This document shows, piece after piece, positions 43,936-57,419 of a stretch of 64,000 nt of DNA. This stretch comes from Branchiostoma lanceolatum (lineage: Eukaryota; Chordata; Leptocardii; Amphioxiformes; Branchiostomatidae): contig NC_089724.1 in the NCBI RefSeq assembly GCF_035083965.1, forward strand, positions 28,333,435-28,397,434. Direction: 5' to 3'. Every line of letters begins with the position of its first letter. Within the stretch, counting starts at the first letter, position 1. Made by a program: the position numbers and the translations under genes. The notes beneath the pieces were generated by a model that was given only the letters and a program-made list of their open reading frames with translations, was not told the origin of the DNA and ran no database searches.

Positions 43936-46900
43936 ATGATGGAAAAGGTCACAACCCCACCCCAAACTGACGAAGGAATGATGTCCTCTGGTTTCCAAGG
44001 CAACAGATGTGACGTGTCAACAGGTGTCGAAGAAACACTTGAGCATCGTGCGATGCTTGTAAACACACATACTGATTCTCTGGTCAGTCAAGAGAGCAAG
44101 GAACGTAACTGTAGCACAGCTTATGAACAAAGGCAAAGCATGTTGCAAGTGTCAGAAACGTTGTCTTCTGAGAAAAGCTTTCAGAAGGAGGAATTGCTGG
44201 CATCCGCCATAACTAATAGCAATACGCTGCTCGAAGTTGAGATAATAAAAGGCATTGGCGATGCCAACCTAGAAAAAGGAAAAATTGCCAAAAATACGGC
44301 GGCCTTGGCAGATGCTGTCAGTTTCTATAGAGGAGCACTGAGTCGATGTGAGGATCCTGATGGAAAAGAGGCCCTTCTTCATCGCATAAGATACGCGGAA
44401 AAGATTAAGGAAAAGATTTCTACCAGACGGGCTAAGGACGCGTCTTTGGGTCAAACAGACACGAAAACGGCACAGACCCGTTTGTCTGCATTGGCGGAAG
44501 AATTCCGTGAATTGGACCTGATCTTTGACAGCGGTTGTGATATAGGTGTTGTCGAAGGGGGGTATGCACGCATGTTAATTCAGGCCGTTAGTTGTCAAAA
44601 TGAAGTCTTGGAGCGCGAGGCATTGAAGAGTCTGGGTGACTTGTACCTGAAACAATCCCAAACGACGGATCATAATGTGGTGGCCTTTAACAAGGCCTGC
44701 GGATTGTACCAAGAAGCTTTGCGATGCTGTACAAGTGAAGAGGACAAGGAGGTTTTGCAACATCGCATCAGGTATGCAGAGAAATGTACAAAGCTAGCGC
44801 ACTGCCAACAAGCCACGAAACCAGAGGTTAAGACTTCAGCTAACATTACATTGGATGTGGCGACCACACTTCAAGAAGTGAAAGAGAAAATCGAGATGAA
44901 AGCACATGGTGCGATGCCATTAATTGAAGGTTACACAGATTCTTTTGTCAAAGCCGTCGTGGACAGAGACGAACGTCTACAGACAGAATCTTTGAAGGTC
45001 CTTGAAGGTACCTCGAAAAGGGAAAGGTTGGCAAGGACGAGACAGCATTTACAAAAGCAGCTGGGCTGTACCAAGGTGCACTGGAACGGTGTGAAGATTC
45101 AGATGGTAGGGAAACACTGAAGCACCGCATCAACCACACGGAGAGAGTCAGAGAAAAAGAACTCCGGGTAGGAAAGTGAAAACCCAATTCTCTTTCTTGT
45201 ATCAATTTTTTCCAACACAACCTAACTGAATCCGTATTTTATCTGATTTGTCAAATTTTCAGTGTTGATCAACGACGTTAGAATACTTTTACCAATGGTC
45301 ATTTTGCTTTGTATTTGCTTTTTGATGAACAGCGGTAGTGCGTTCGTAATGTTCTGAAGACAGTAGATATATGACGATAGGTTCATTTATCTTTAAGTTT
45401 TTACAATCGCTGCATATTGCTTAATTGTGAGACGGTGTGCCTGGTCTCTAATTGCACCATGTCTTAATTTCAGAAGCGTCAAGGAAAGAGCGTGTCCAGG
45501 AACAGAAAAACATCTCGCCAAGCAGCCCGTGGCGTCACCAGCCAGGGAACCAAAGTTTCTCGGTACAACAAAACCAAACGTCCGCTTCTATGGTTGCCAT
45601 TTTGTAATGTGAATTTCTACTTCACAATACCATTTACAGTTGCACGCTGATAAAGATATGCTGGTTCTTTTCAGAGTGAATGTTGTTAAGGGCAACTCTA
45701 GACTCGTCACCACCATCACTGGCATCGGTGATGAAGCACAAGAAGACACCGACAGGTTTGTTTCCACCACTTTATTCACCTCCACCATTTTTACAACCAA
45801 GAACAAAATCATAACACCATACTAAAGTTGGATCAATTCTTGAAAGTAACATTATAGAAGTGATACAATATTGTATACAAAAACTAACTATCTGTGACAA
45901 ATAGGTGCATAAAATAATAATTATGGCATCTTTACATACAAAACAGAACTTAAACTAGTACGTAAAAATGATATTACATAACATGTTGATTCTCAACGGG
46001 TGCTTGGGCATTTCTACTGGTAAGTCTAACTACCTGTGACAGATAGGTGCATAGAATAAAGCTTATAACCTCGAGCTCATTACATACAAGACAAAACTTA
46101 AACTTGATAGTAAGTAAATATAATATTATATTTTATATTTAACAGGTTTGTGATTTGCGTTTTTCATTCACAAGTTAAGACTTGTTGAGACTTCTATACA
46201 CGATATAAGCTTGAAAATGGTCCAGTAGTCGTCGAGAATTACGTTTTACTTGCATCTGTTTTAGAGCGCAGCAGGCTCCGTAGGCGTTTACCCGCCCAAT
46301 AGTGGAATAATTATGTAGATTTTGCTCTGGTTTCCATCTAAACCTTTTATTGTCAACATCATAATAATGGTTTTATTGGTCAGAAATTACCAGCAATGGC
46401 AGCCTTTCTAGCGCTGAATTGATGCAGGGTTTACATGTTTCACACAATACAAAACATATATGATATCTAATCCACAGTGAGGAAAGTCGTGTAAAGTGCC
46501 TTTCCCAAGGGCACAAGATCGGTGACATGACAGGATTCGAACTCGGGACCTCTTGGTCTGAGTCGAACGCTCTGTCGTTGCGCCACACGACACCACATAA
46601 AAGTTACACGACCCCATTAAAGATTACAGCGCGCACAGCATATCACTTCTAACGTTCCAGTTGTGTGAAAAATAGATGATAGTGTCTTCTACCATCAGAT
46701 TTATATGTGGTTCCCTCTTTTACAGTGTATACAAAGAACATCTACAGATGGGCTGCGAAGCTCTGCAGACAGGGGACTTACATAAAGCAGAACATAACTT
46801 TGCGGCTGCGCTCAAATCCGTTCATATTAAAGGTGGGTATTATTATAAACTTATCCAAGGGATACGAAAAGCTCACAAAATGGGATAGTTGTGCAACAAT

Positions 46901-49900
46901 ATTGGTAAGGTGATAACGTCGATTCTGGTGAAAGTGAACCCATTTTTGTTTTCAGAAATCCCTACTTAACCCCCCCCCCCCCCTCCCCTGCCTACGTGCA
47001 CAGGCCAGAAACTGGCCCCTTGCTTTTCAGGTGGATCCTACAAGAAGTCCTGTCCTTTGCCCTATCCTCTGCCTCCCGAATGTTTAACCCAGTGTCCTTC
47101 ACAATCTGGTCTTTCCATCTCTTGGGTGGTCTTCCCCGGGGTCTGCAGAAATCTCTATGTTAGAAATGTGATCCACTCTATCGCACGGTCATGCGAGTGA
47201 GTTGATCAGACAATGTAATACATCAAATCGAGAGACATAAGGACATAATGCAACGTTACGTTAATGTGGTTTACCATTGATTTAAGATGAACAAAATGTA
47301 TATTACAGAGCGTTGAAAGGTTTCTGGATGACTAAGGATCAATCTAAAAGAATTTTGTTTATTGTACAGATCCAAATATAGGTGACAACTGGAAAGAAGC
47401 AGAGCCCTTATACAAGATGAGTGAAGTCTACCTGAAGAGAGGAATGCAGTCAAAAGACGGCGGGGATTTCACCAAGGCAGCGGCGCTGTGTAATGCGGCA
47501 CTGATCAGATCTAGTGGAGAGCGAATCGAGGAAATCAAAAGCACAATCCGAGAAATAACGCAATCCTTTGTTAAGCATGTGCTAAGCTCAGATGAAACGA
47601 TGTGCATCCATGACATAATGAAGCACAAATTGGTTTTGAAGGAAAACCGAGCTTACGTAGAAAAAGAGATAAACAGAATCGACGAGCAGGTAGACCCTTA
47701 CTGCCTCGATGAGGAAGACCCAAAGATAAGAGAGGTGGAGAAAAACAGGGTGGAAGCAATTAAGGAATTGTTTCAGACCATTGTTGAAAAGCGGAGAACA
47801 TTTGTCTCTGGTCTTGTAGACGAATGTATGGAGGTAATGGGCCCCCCTCCCTGCAAGTACGCCATGATAGGATTGGGTTCACAAGCCACAGGATTAGTCA
47901 CCCCTTACTCTGATCTGGAATTTGCTATTTTGACCGAGGAGGAAACAGGAAGTAATGTAGAGAATTTCCGACTTCTCACCCATTTCCTGCATCTGAAAGT
48001 GATCAATCTGGGAGAAACCATCCTGCCGGCCATGGCGATTAAATCACTGAACAATTTTTGCTCAGACGACCCACTCGACAACTGGTACTATGACTCTGTA
48101 ACACCGCGCGGATTTGCGTTTGACGGAGCCATGCCAAAGGCATGTAAGACTCCACTAGGCACAGGAACGAGTGAGCTTATCCGTACGCCGGCCAATATGG
48201 CCAAACTTCTGAAAGATGACCTTACGATACATTTGAAGAAAGGCTACCATCTTGCAAACATATTGGGAAATGTGTGCTTTATCACCGGAGAACAGGACTT
48301 GATCGATAAGTATGCATCTCTGTGGACCCAACAACTGCAAGAATACAATGGAACAATTCCGTTATCGATAGCAAGAAATACTCTGACAGCGACGGAGAAT
48401 GCACCAACATTTCAAATCAATGCCCCAACTGCCAGTTTGTTGAATGTAAAGAAGGAAATGTATCGCTTTGCAAGCCTGGCAATGGAGTCTTTGGCACTAC
48501 TTCATGGCATACAGCCGACCACGATCTGGGAAACTATTCAGAAGCTGAAGGATAACCCAGTCATCAACGACACTAACGCTCATCACTTGATGGTCATGGT
48601 CAGCATCTCAGCAGAACTGAGACTTCGGACGTACATGCATAATTGTGGTCAATCGGAAAGCATATCAGCATTATCGTCAATGTCGACGAACACCGACATC
48701 GCGGAAACACTCAAGAAAGTGTTTTATGTCTCAAATACAAGCCAACTCATGAGATACTACTACACAGCAATCCCCCTGAAGCTCTTCATTTCACAACTCG
48801 TCAACAACCATCCACCGCAAGAGCCGCCAGTTTTGTTTCTCAATTCTTTAAGACTCAAAGCAGACGTATTCGAAAATCTGTGTGATTACCAGAAATCAAA
48901 GTTGTGCCAGGAACGTGCACTACAAAAGGATCTAGCTAAACAAGATGAGAGCGCCACACAACCTTACATTGCCCATTCATTTAAAAAGCTGGGTGCTGCG
49001 TGGATACATCTTGGTGATCACAGGAAGGCCGTCAACTACTATGAGCAGGAGCTACAGATGAGACTCAGTATCAATGGCGAAAACACTGCACATTCGGACA
49101 TTGCCCAGTCACTTGATAACTTGGGTAATGCCTGGGCGGGCCTTGGTGATTACAGAAAGGCTATTAGCTATCATGAACAGTCACTGCAGATGAGGCGTAG
49201 TATCTACGGTGAGAGCACTTCGCATCCGGACATTGCCAAGTCGCTAAATAGTTTGGGTACCGTCTGGAGGGACCTTGGAGATCACAGAAAGGCCATCAGC
49301 TATCATGAACAGTCACTCCAGATGAAGCGAAATGTCTATGGTGAGGACACGGAACATCTCGACATTGCCAATTCACTCAACAACTTGGGCGTTGCCTGGA
49401 GGGACCTTGGTGACCACAAAAAGGCATTAAGCTACCATCTACAATCTCTACAGATGAGGCGGAGTATCTATGGCGAGAGTACTGCACATCCTGACATCGC
49501 CATGTCGCTTAACAACTTGGGTATCTCCTGGAGGGATCTTGGTGATTACAAAAAGGCCATAACGTATTATGTGCAGTCATTTCAGATGAGGGTGCGTGTC
49601 TACGGTGAAAACACTCCACACCCTGACATTGCCACCTCCTTTAACAACTTAGGTGCTGTCAAGGAGGAGCTAGGTGATCACAAAAAGGCCCTCTTCTATT
49701 ATGAACATGCACTGCGGATGAGGCTGAGTATCTACGGTGAGAGTGCTGTGCATCCTGATATTGCCTCATCACTTATGAATCTGGGTAACGCCAGTGGGGA
49801 GCTTGGTGATTACAGAAAGGCTGTGAGCTATTACGAGCAGTCACTGCAGATTACACAGAGTGTCCTTGGAGAAAGCACTGCACATCCCGAGATTGCCGGG

Positions 49901-51220
49901 TTACTTCATAACTTGGGCGTCGCCTGGGGGAACCTTAGCGATTACGGAAAGTCCGTCAGTTTTCACAAACAGGCTCTACAGATGATGCGGAGTTTATATG
50001 GCGAAAGCGCTGCGCATCCTGACATTGCCCGGTCATTGAGCAGCTTGGGTAGTGCATGGAAGGACCTTGGTGACTACAGAAAATCCATCAGTTATCATGA
50101 ATCCTCGCTACAAATGCTACAAAGTATCTATGACGCCGTGCATCCTAACATTGCCCATTCACTAAACACCTTGGGCAACGCCTGGGGGAAACTTGGGAAT
50201 CACCGAAAGGCCGTCAACTACCTTAAACTAGCATTGCAGATGAAATTGAGTCTGTATGGTGAGAGTAATACGCATCCCGACATTGCCCAATCACTCAGCA
50301 ACTTGGGCGCCATGTGCGTAAACCTGGGCGACTACAGAATGGCCGTCAACCATTTTGAACAGTCACTGCAGATGGGGAAGCGTATCTTTGGCAAAAACAC
50401 TGCACATCCTGAAATTGCCGACTTATTGACTAACTTGGGAACTGCATGGGGATTGCTTGGTGATCCAAGAAAGGCCATCAGCTATTATGAGCAATCGCTA
50501 CAGATGAACAGGACAATCTATGGTGAAAATGTCGCACAGTCAAGCATTGCCCATGTACTTAACAACTTGGGTAACACCTGGAGGGACCTTGGTGATCACA
50601 AAAAGGCGGCCAGCTGCTTTGAGCAGTCTCTGCAGATGAGCAAGACTATCTATGGTGAGAACACTGCACATCCTGACATCGCTGCCTCAAGTAACAACTT
50701 AGGTAACGCCTGGCTTGGGCTTGGCGACAGCAAAAAGGCCATCAGCTACTATGAACAGTCATTGCAAATGAGGCGCGTTTTGTACGGTGAAAGCGCTGCC
50801 GATCCGGACATTGCCCATTCTGTTAACAACTTGGGCATCGCCTGGAAAAACCTTGGCGATCATAGAAAGGCCGTTACCTATTACAACCAGTCACTGCAGA
50901 TGAGGCTGAATATCTATGGTAAGACCAAAGCACATCCCGACATTGCTGCGTCACTTAACAACTTGGGCACCGTCTGGAGGGACCTTGGCGAGTACAGAAA
51001 GGCCGCGGGGTATTACGAACAGTCACTGCAGATGCAACGGAGCATCTATGGTGAAGGCACTGCCCATCTTAGCATGGCTATTTCACTAAACAACTTGAGT
51101 AACGTGTGGAATCGACTTGGCGATCATGAAAAGGCCAACGGATATTATGAACAGTCACTGCAGATGAGACGCTGTATCTATGGTGAAAGCACTGCACCTC
51201 CGACATTGCCACATAACTGA
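43936..51220 (+). CDS. Nucleotidyltransferase-TPR protein with a frameshift (~1,786 residues)
   Basis: Exons: 43936-45167, 45474-45562, 45675-45755, 46726-46832 and 47370-51220, all with GT-AG borders and matching phases. Exon 1 needs a one-base correction at about 45003-45009: the frame from 43936 otherwise ends at 45120, while the conserved LEKGKVGK...[11 protein letters not shown] segment continues in another frame up to the donor at 45168. The N-terminal part has three TPR-like units. The long exon carries a Pol-beta-type nucleotidyltransferase core with [16 protein letters not shown] (G-S-x10-D-x-E) at about 47875-47923. It then has 17 kinesin-light-chain-type TPRs of about 44 residues, consensus [18 protein letters not shown], from ~48990 to 51200. 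The ninth repeat has lost two residues. TPRs bind protein partners. NTase motifs can transfer nucleotides, but catalytic competence is not shown. Similar NTase-TPR fusions are frequent in lancelet and cnidarian genomes; a sensing role is inference. ATG choice: an upstream in-frame stop lies just before 43936. Confidence 0.85.
46370..46605 (-). mobile_element. tRNA-derived SINE in intron of the NTase-TPR gene
   Basis: On the - strand: an A-box-like TGGCGCAACGACAGAGCG, a B-box-like GAGTTCGAATCC at about 46530, then a body with the CTTTACACGACTTTCCTCAC stretch and an AATAAAACC tail. It is related to the SINE at 41489. Confidence 0.8.
46970..46990. repeat. Poly-C run
   Basis: A run of about 13 C from 46971 lies in an intron of the NTase-TPR gene. 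It is a likely source of sequencing or assembly error. Confidence 0.8.
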
Positions 51221-51250
51221 ATAGTTTGAGTAGGTTCGTGTGGCATTTGG
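51221..51250 (+). pseudogene. Decayed 18th TPR after the stop
   Basis: The sequence after the TPR stop continues ...CTGAATAGTTTGAGTAGG, which corresponds to the LNSL start of the next repeat, but a one-base shift near 51190-51205 puts it out of frame. It shows that the repeat array was longer before a frameshift truncated the protein. Confidence 0.65.
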
Positions 51251-51736
51251 TTTTCTTCATTAATCCACTAGTAATGATATATTATACTACAACAATCAGC
51301 TACATTCTTATACGGGCAAAAATCATCTGCCCTTACCTTCGTCAATTTAAAGTTTACCCACGGGATCCTCGTGTGCAATGGCATTGCAGACTGGGCTGTT
51401 CGTCGTCTTGTCGACGTACAGGACTGTCCATTGTTTTATCATACGTGACATTGGTAATAGAAATTGTACCGCACCCAATACAAGCACCTGTGGTGGTGCG
51501 CAATGAACGTTTAAGTAAGATAAAAGTTAAAAGGTGTAGTATACTACCACATCGTATCTTTGCTCATTTAATTTCGATATGTAATGGTAACGTTATAGTG
51601 TTATTGAAACTTACCAACTGTAGGAATCACTAGAAAGTTGTGTTTTTAATTCAAGTTTCAAGCCTCATAAAATGGTCTGGATGCCTTTAAAAAATAAAGA
51701 ACCCACCACACTTGTCGAAAACAGTAGGGGTCCTTC

Positions 51737-51741
51737 CCGGT

Positions 51742-51821
<80 letters not shown>

Positions 51822-51822
51822 C
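51737..51822. repeat. (GT)n microsatellite, about 40 dinucleotides
   Basis: About 80 bp of GT repeats, followed at 51864 by a short (TTTG)n. Open frames read across it are artefacts of the repeat. Confidence 0.9.
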
Positions 51823-52116
51823 AAACCATTCCCGCCTAAAATCGGGCAGCCCTCGTAACCCCTTTTGTTTGTTTGTTTGTTTGTTTATTTTGAAACACCT
51901 GGGTAGCCTATTCAGTGCCAATACACTGGTTTTCGATAGGGCCCAGTTTCACATATACATACATGGAAAATAAAAAACAACTTACAGAGAGAAAAGTAGA
52001 CATACACGTCGGAACATATGGGTACAACTGAAACATGAAAGACAGATAACTCAAAATCATAATCCAATCCAAAGGTCAACAGTTTGGAGGTCAGAGGTCA
52101 CTACTCAGTACCGAGA

Positions 52117-53310
52117 CTATGTTAGGTCTTTCAAAGCTGACTTAAATGTATTCAGGCTTGGAACTTGCTTAATGTAGGCTGGTAGTGAATTAAAGTGTTT
52201 AGCACCTCTGTAGGCAAATGTACGCTGTCCTGTTGTGGTCTTGAAAAAAGGTTTGTATAGGAGTGATGTCTGTCTGGTTTGGTAATTGTGTAAGTTGTGG
52301 TTGTGAGAGAAGGTGGATGATAGGTATGTTGGTGCTAGCCCATTTATACACTTGTAAACCATAATACACACATGATCCCGCCTTCTCCCTGCGAGATACT
52401 GCCAGCTGAGCTTCTCATGAAGGTCGAGGACACTGCTGGACTGTAGGTTCAGTTGCAGAACTACCCTGGCAGCCCGGTTCTGTAGCACTTGGAGTTGTTG
52501 TTGTCTCCCCACTCCGCAGCTGTCCCACACAGTGTCACAGTAATCCAGAAGGGGGAGTACCATTGCTTTATACAACATGTCAGCTATATTTACAGTGAAG
52601 CAAGGTCTAAGACGTCTGAGTAAACCTACTCGTTGGGTTACCTTTGAGCAGAGTTTGTCAACATGTTCATTCCACAACAATTTATCATCAAGAATAAGCC
52701 CTAGGTATTTAAATGAAACCACTCTTTCTATTGACTCTAGTCCAATTTTGATTGACATTGGATGTGCTTTCATAAGCTTACCACTGCTCCCAAAGAGCAT
52801 CCACTTTGTCTTTGAAGCATTTAAGGTCAAATGGTTTAACTGGAACCATGTAGCTATATGGGAGAGTTCTGAATTCAGAGTGGCTTCAATGTACCTAGTG
52901 TCATTACTGGAGCAAAAAATTGCCGTATCATCAGCATAGAGACATACTTTGTTGGAGATACAGTCTGGTAGATCATTTATAAACATAATAAATAACAACG
53001 GCCCCAGGATTGACCCTTGAGGCACTCCTACTGTCACTGGGAGATAATCAGATACACAACCGTCTACAGATACTGACTGCTTTCTATCAGATAGGAAATT
53101 TGTGAACCATTTGAGTTCTACATCTTTAACCCCGATCCAGGACAGTTTTTTCAGTAACAAGAGATGGTCTACTGTATCAAAAGCCTTCTTCAGGTCTAAA
53201 AACACAGCCCCCACTAGGTTTCCACTGTCAATGTTTTGATACACATAGTCAGTGACATCCAGTAATGTAGTAGCTGTGGAATGACCTGGGCGGAACCCAG
53301 ACTGCTGCAT
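52117..53310 (-). mobile_element. 5'-truncated non-LTR retrotransposon, reverse-transcriptase ORF2 part
   Basis: A 397-residue - strand frame begins inside the RT domain. Visible motifs are SGFRPGHSTATTLL, FLDLKKAFDTVDH (motif A), VPQGSILGPLLFIMF (motif B) and YADDTAIF (motif C). The C-terminal end carries LDYCDTVWDSC and an AYRGAKHFNSLP motif. Upstream on the - strand the frame is closed by a stop, so the element is truncated. The motif set fits CR1/Jockey/L2-type LINEs. No endonuclease part is present. The fragment at 21022 shows related C-terminal features. Confidence 0.9.
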
Positions 53311-53794
53311 CTCCCATTGAGTCAGTTAGTCTAGTTTACCTAAGCTTAATATTTCTGACCTACATGTAGGGAGAAGAGATGCTGCTTCAGTGAGTGTAAT
53401 TAGTTCAGTGCCCATAAGTGATCCATGTGGCCTTGCACTGAACAAACTCGTTTAAAAAGGTAAATCATCTACCTTAGAGTTTTAAACATGTACTTGAAAC
53501 TCTCCGATGGAGAGACATATTTTTCGGACTATGTTTAGAAAGACTTTATACTTTTACACTTGATTAGCAATATTTGGCCTGAACTGTCTTTGATTACCTA
53601 GGCTGCGATTGTCTCAGCCAAAAGAATCAAGGAAATCTCAGCTCAAATGATACAATTTATTTCCATGTATGAATCAATTTTTAAACACACAAAATTACTG
53701 AATACTTTCAAGTACAAATTTATCTCAGAAAAAAGAATCTAATAAATTCAATTTTACAATACGGAAAGGTGGAACGGTGATAACGAACGACACA

Positions 53795-53840
53795 GGAAAA
53801 TCCATTCATTCATTCATTCATTCATTTATTCATTCTAAAT
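53795..53840. repeat. (ATTC)n microsatellite
   Basis: Several tandem CATT/ATTC copies near 53803-53836. The surrounding 53311-54040 holds no supported gene. Confidence 0.7.
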
Positions 53841-54174
53841 AACTCTATGGTGATCCCATTTCATGGGTGCACCTGCAGGCCTAGGGAAAATGCTTTGTTT
53901 CCGGTTAGCCGACCAACCCCTGCAAAAACCTGCCGACCCTAGCTTTTTTTGTCGGAGACGAAACTCCAAACGGAATCTGTGAACAGATTAGTGCTTTGAA
54001 CAGTTGATGCAAGAATATATAGTAAACATTGTAATTCTTTGTTCAGTTTATAAAAGGTGCCCTAAACGATTTCAAGGGATAAAACTGGAAGTATTCTGGA
54101 TAAGGCAATCTGTTTGAAATTGACATTTACTTCCCCATATTGGCACATTTGCATCATTACCTTCGCCGGGAAGG

Positions 54175-55230
54175 CATGCCTTCGCGGGAAGGTTATGTTA
54201 TCGGTTACGCCAGCTGTAGAGTGGGTCCGTATGATATGTATGTCGAGATCATAAGTCGCGAAAACTTTGACGGATCTTGCTGTTTTTTTGGTAGGTAAGT
54301 GGCGGTTGTAGAAACAAAGGTCAAGTTCGAAAATGGTTAACCTGGCGTTTTCCTAAAGTGCTCCAGTGGACTTTTTATGTCAGTGTGTTTGTATGTAGAC
54401 AACATAACTCGATGTATTGTTGATGGACCTGCAGGATTTTTGGTGGGTACGTAGAGATTGTGGAAACAGAGGTCAAGTTCAAAAATGGGTCACCTGGCAT
54501 GTTCCTGCGGTACTGCAGCGGGCTGTTTATGTATGCGTATTTGCTTGTTGACAGGATAACTCCAGAAGCTGTTGTTGGCTGTGCACGATATTCAGTGAAT
54601 AGGTAAGTTTATTAAAGGAGAAGGTCAAGTTCAATGATGGGTCTCCTAGCGGGCACCTAAGGTACTGCAGCAGAGCTCCAAAGTTTGAGGTCAAATTTCC
54701 TGCAAGTGCTACGGTCATGGTTTTTGTGTGGTAGATAGTCCATGCCACATGAAATAAGTTGTGTACGTTTGGGCCCTCTAGCGGCTTGTTTGGAGCTGCA
54801 GTGGGTGTTTTTAATTTATTTGTTTTGACATTTGGACATGAATAACTTGACTTATGGTCAACGAATCGTCTTAATTTATGTTATGTAGATAGTTTGATTA
54901 ATGCTTTACATAATCAAATACTCATTATGCCAATCAGGAGCTAATTTGCATAATTAGCAATGAAAGTTTATAAATCTGCTACCTTTCAAAATAGGACTCT
55001 CAAACATGTGACATATATAGCTGAAAAAGCGAGAGGTATCGATAGATACCAATGATGCTAATAGCTACCTATTTTGCATGATTAATAAGAAAATACTACT
55101 TGAAAATACCACAATAGTAAATGATTGGAATTTCATTCTTGTATCATTAGGAAGCTAAGTAAAGGTGAACGATATCAGACAGAAATCATGCAGGACAAGG
55201 CCTCATTAACATAATTTATAAGGAAATTTC
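54175..55230 (+). repeat. Diverged relative of the 1 kb AT-rich interspersed repeat
   Basis: Shares motif order with 38885-39935: a CATAACTC...GATG block, GGTACTGCAGC and the TAATTTGCATAATTA stretches. It is more diverged and has no coding frame. Confidence 0.45.
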
Positions 55231-55526
55231 TACAATGGGCGTAAGCTTCTTGCTGTACGACCTGGCTTATTCGGCTTGGCGGTGATTAATCACGGATGCC
55301 TTGCTGTCACTGGCAAGGTCTGTTTCCCCGATTCTGGCCATGGTGGCCATTAATCACTTTTCCAGGCACCACCTGCAGGGTTATCACTTACATGACCGTC
55401 TGCCCGGGACCCAGAAGGATCCAGAAGGATTATAGCTACATTTGTGAGAAGTTCTTTGTGTCAGAAAACAGCAAATTTCTTAGCGATTTTAGACATATTT
55501 AACCTCTTATCCATAGTCGTGACAAC

Positions 55527-55598
55527 ATGGGGAGAGAGAAGAGGTCAAAGTCAGCATCAGAGGAGCGAAAGTTAGAAGATCGCGAGCAGAAAAAGAAG
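55527..55598 (+). CDS. Possible first coding exon of an unidentified gene (Arg/Lys/Glu-rich N-terminus)
   Basis: ATG at 55527 in GACAACATGGGG context encodes 24 residues starting MGREKRSKSASEERKLEDRE, up to a donor (AAG|GTTCGT) in phase 0. The composition is of the basic/charged type seen at nuclear proteins' N-termini. No matching downstream exon was identified with confidence. Confidence 0.35.
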
Positions 55599-57400
55599 GT
55601 TCGTATTCATTACGTAATATAGTATTCTGGACTCTATTTCACAAGATGCTGTTTAGAGAGCATTTTGTTTATTTGATAAACGTTAGGAAGACGGCTATCA
55701 TGTGATCATGGGGTCATGGGGTCATGTATGACGTCAAGCGGGCCAGGTATTGTGGTGGGTGAGGGGACCTAGGCAACAACATGTTAGCTTCCTATTTCCA
55801 TGTAGGAACTATAGATCAGACTTTCCAAACTGGTCGAGTTGTAAGTGTTACTAATGCTACGCTCTGACGTCTGGGGGCACCGGCTGTCGTGGTCACAACT
55901 AAAAGTTACCCTGCTGGGGTCCCGGGTGGTGGGCAGTACATTATCCCAAGTGCCTTAAAGTTCAACGCGTAGACCCCATTTCCTGTTGAGGGCGGGGTTG
56001 TACGTCCTCTCATATATTGCTTCTCTAATCCCCCGTTCGAACCAGCGTTCTTCGCGATCTAGGATGTCCGTGGATTCGAGATTGAATGAGCACTTGGGAT
56101 AATGTACTGCCCACCACCCCCACCCCCGGACGAACAACATTTAGTTACTGTACTAAAAGCAACAGTAGCTAATTGAACTATTGGCACAAAACTTTGTCTT
56201 GAATTAAACTTCTTTTAAAGACTACTTCAAGACATCCTAAATTGTCTTAACCTCATTAACATACCTATTCAGAGTTTTGGTATAAAACCCGGTGTTCTCA
56301 GTCCTATCGTTAGTCACTGATCGACGAAAGACAGTGGATTCTGTCTGAAACGTCTGACTGTTTCAAAATTTTATCCAGTTGCTTGAGTAATTATTTTTGG
56401 CGTATCTTACTACCTGGATGTCTAACTTTCATCAACGTACATTACAGGATAACCCGTGACAACGAACTCTTGCAGTTTTCGTAAACAGTGCTAGGTGACG
56501 CTTTTGATCCATGAACATCTTTCTATCTAACAGATGACCTTTCACTTATGTTTAAAACAAATAATCTAATTGCTTTTGAACTATTGCAGTTCTAGAAAAC
56601 ATTGCTAGGTGACGCTGTTGAACCATAAGAATGTAGCTTCCATCACGCATTCACACTTGAAGTTTTTGAAATAATTGCTGGTGGCACTTTTGATCCATGA
56701 ACAGGTGCTAAAGCAACAGACATTTCTTTTATTCATGACAAAGGCTGTTCAGTGCGTGTTTGTTACCTTCCACAGAGATGGATTGATAATCCAGATGTCG
56801 ATCAAAAATACTAGCTACTATTCCTTTAAACCGTTCACAAGTACAAGCAAGCCAACTGTCCTTGGTGCTGAACACTGTTTCAACACACAGTTAGCACACA
56901 CACACACAAACACACACACGCACGCATACGCACACACTCATACTTGCATCATTAGAAATATTTAAGTAAATGTCACATCATTAGACATAGAAATAGACTT
57001 AAAACAAATTGTGTTATTCCGATGATCAACTGCAATAACCTATGCACATATTAATGGCACTTGTACCCAAAGGCCCATGGCAATGTTTTGAAATTATAAT
57101 ACTTATTCGGAAATTCGCTTAGACTAGACAAGTCTTAAGATCGTGTATGAAACATTTCCACGCATTTTGCAAACCAGCGACACCAGTTAACAAACGCTGC
57201 GCCAAGACTAGACATCTACCATTCTAAGCGAACATAAAGCACACTATCTGGGCAATCAGGCGACAATGAGCTACCGCGTACTAATACACGACTACACTAG
57301 CTATCCGGCGGAAGACAACACTTCGGCACAACAACAACAACAACAAAAAAACAACAAAATGATAACATGAACGTTTATTCGGGAAATAAAAAAAGATGTT
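55599..57400. other. Gene-poor stretch with repeats
   Basis: Contains a repeat tail at about 56335-56440 shared with 27330-27435, an inverted pair at about 55905-55945 and 56085-56120 (CACTTGGGATAATGTACTGC), and a (CA)n tract near 56890-56935. No exon is supported. Confidence 0.5.
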
Positions 57401-57419
57401 TAGCTATAGTTAGTGATAT

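Noticed and set aside
46520-46605. A tRNA gene on the - strand
   Set aside because: A and B boxes are present, but the fold is degenerate and a SINE body and tail follow.
51658-51973. Frames through the (GT)n tract
   Set aside because: Dinucleotide repeat translation only.
52577-52939. A 120-residue + strand frame
   Set aside because: Antisense shadow of the reverse-transcriptase frame.
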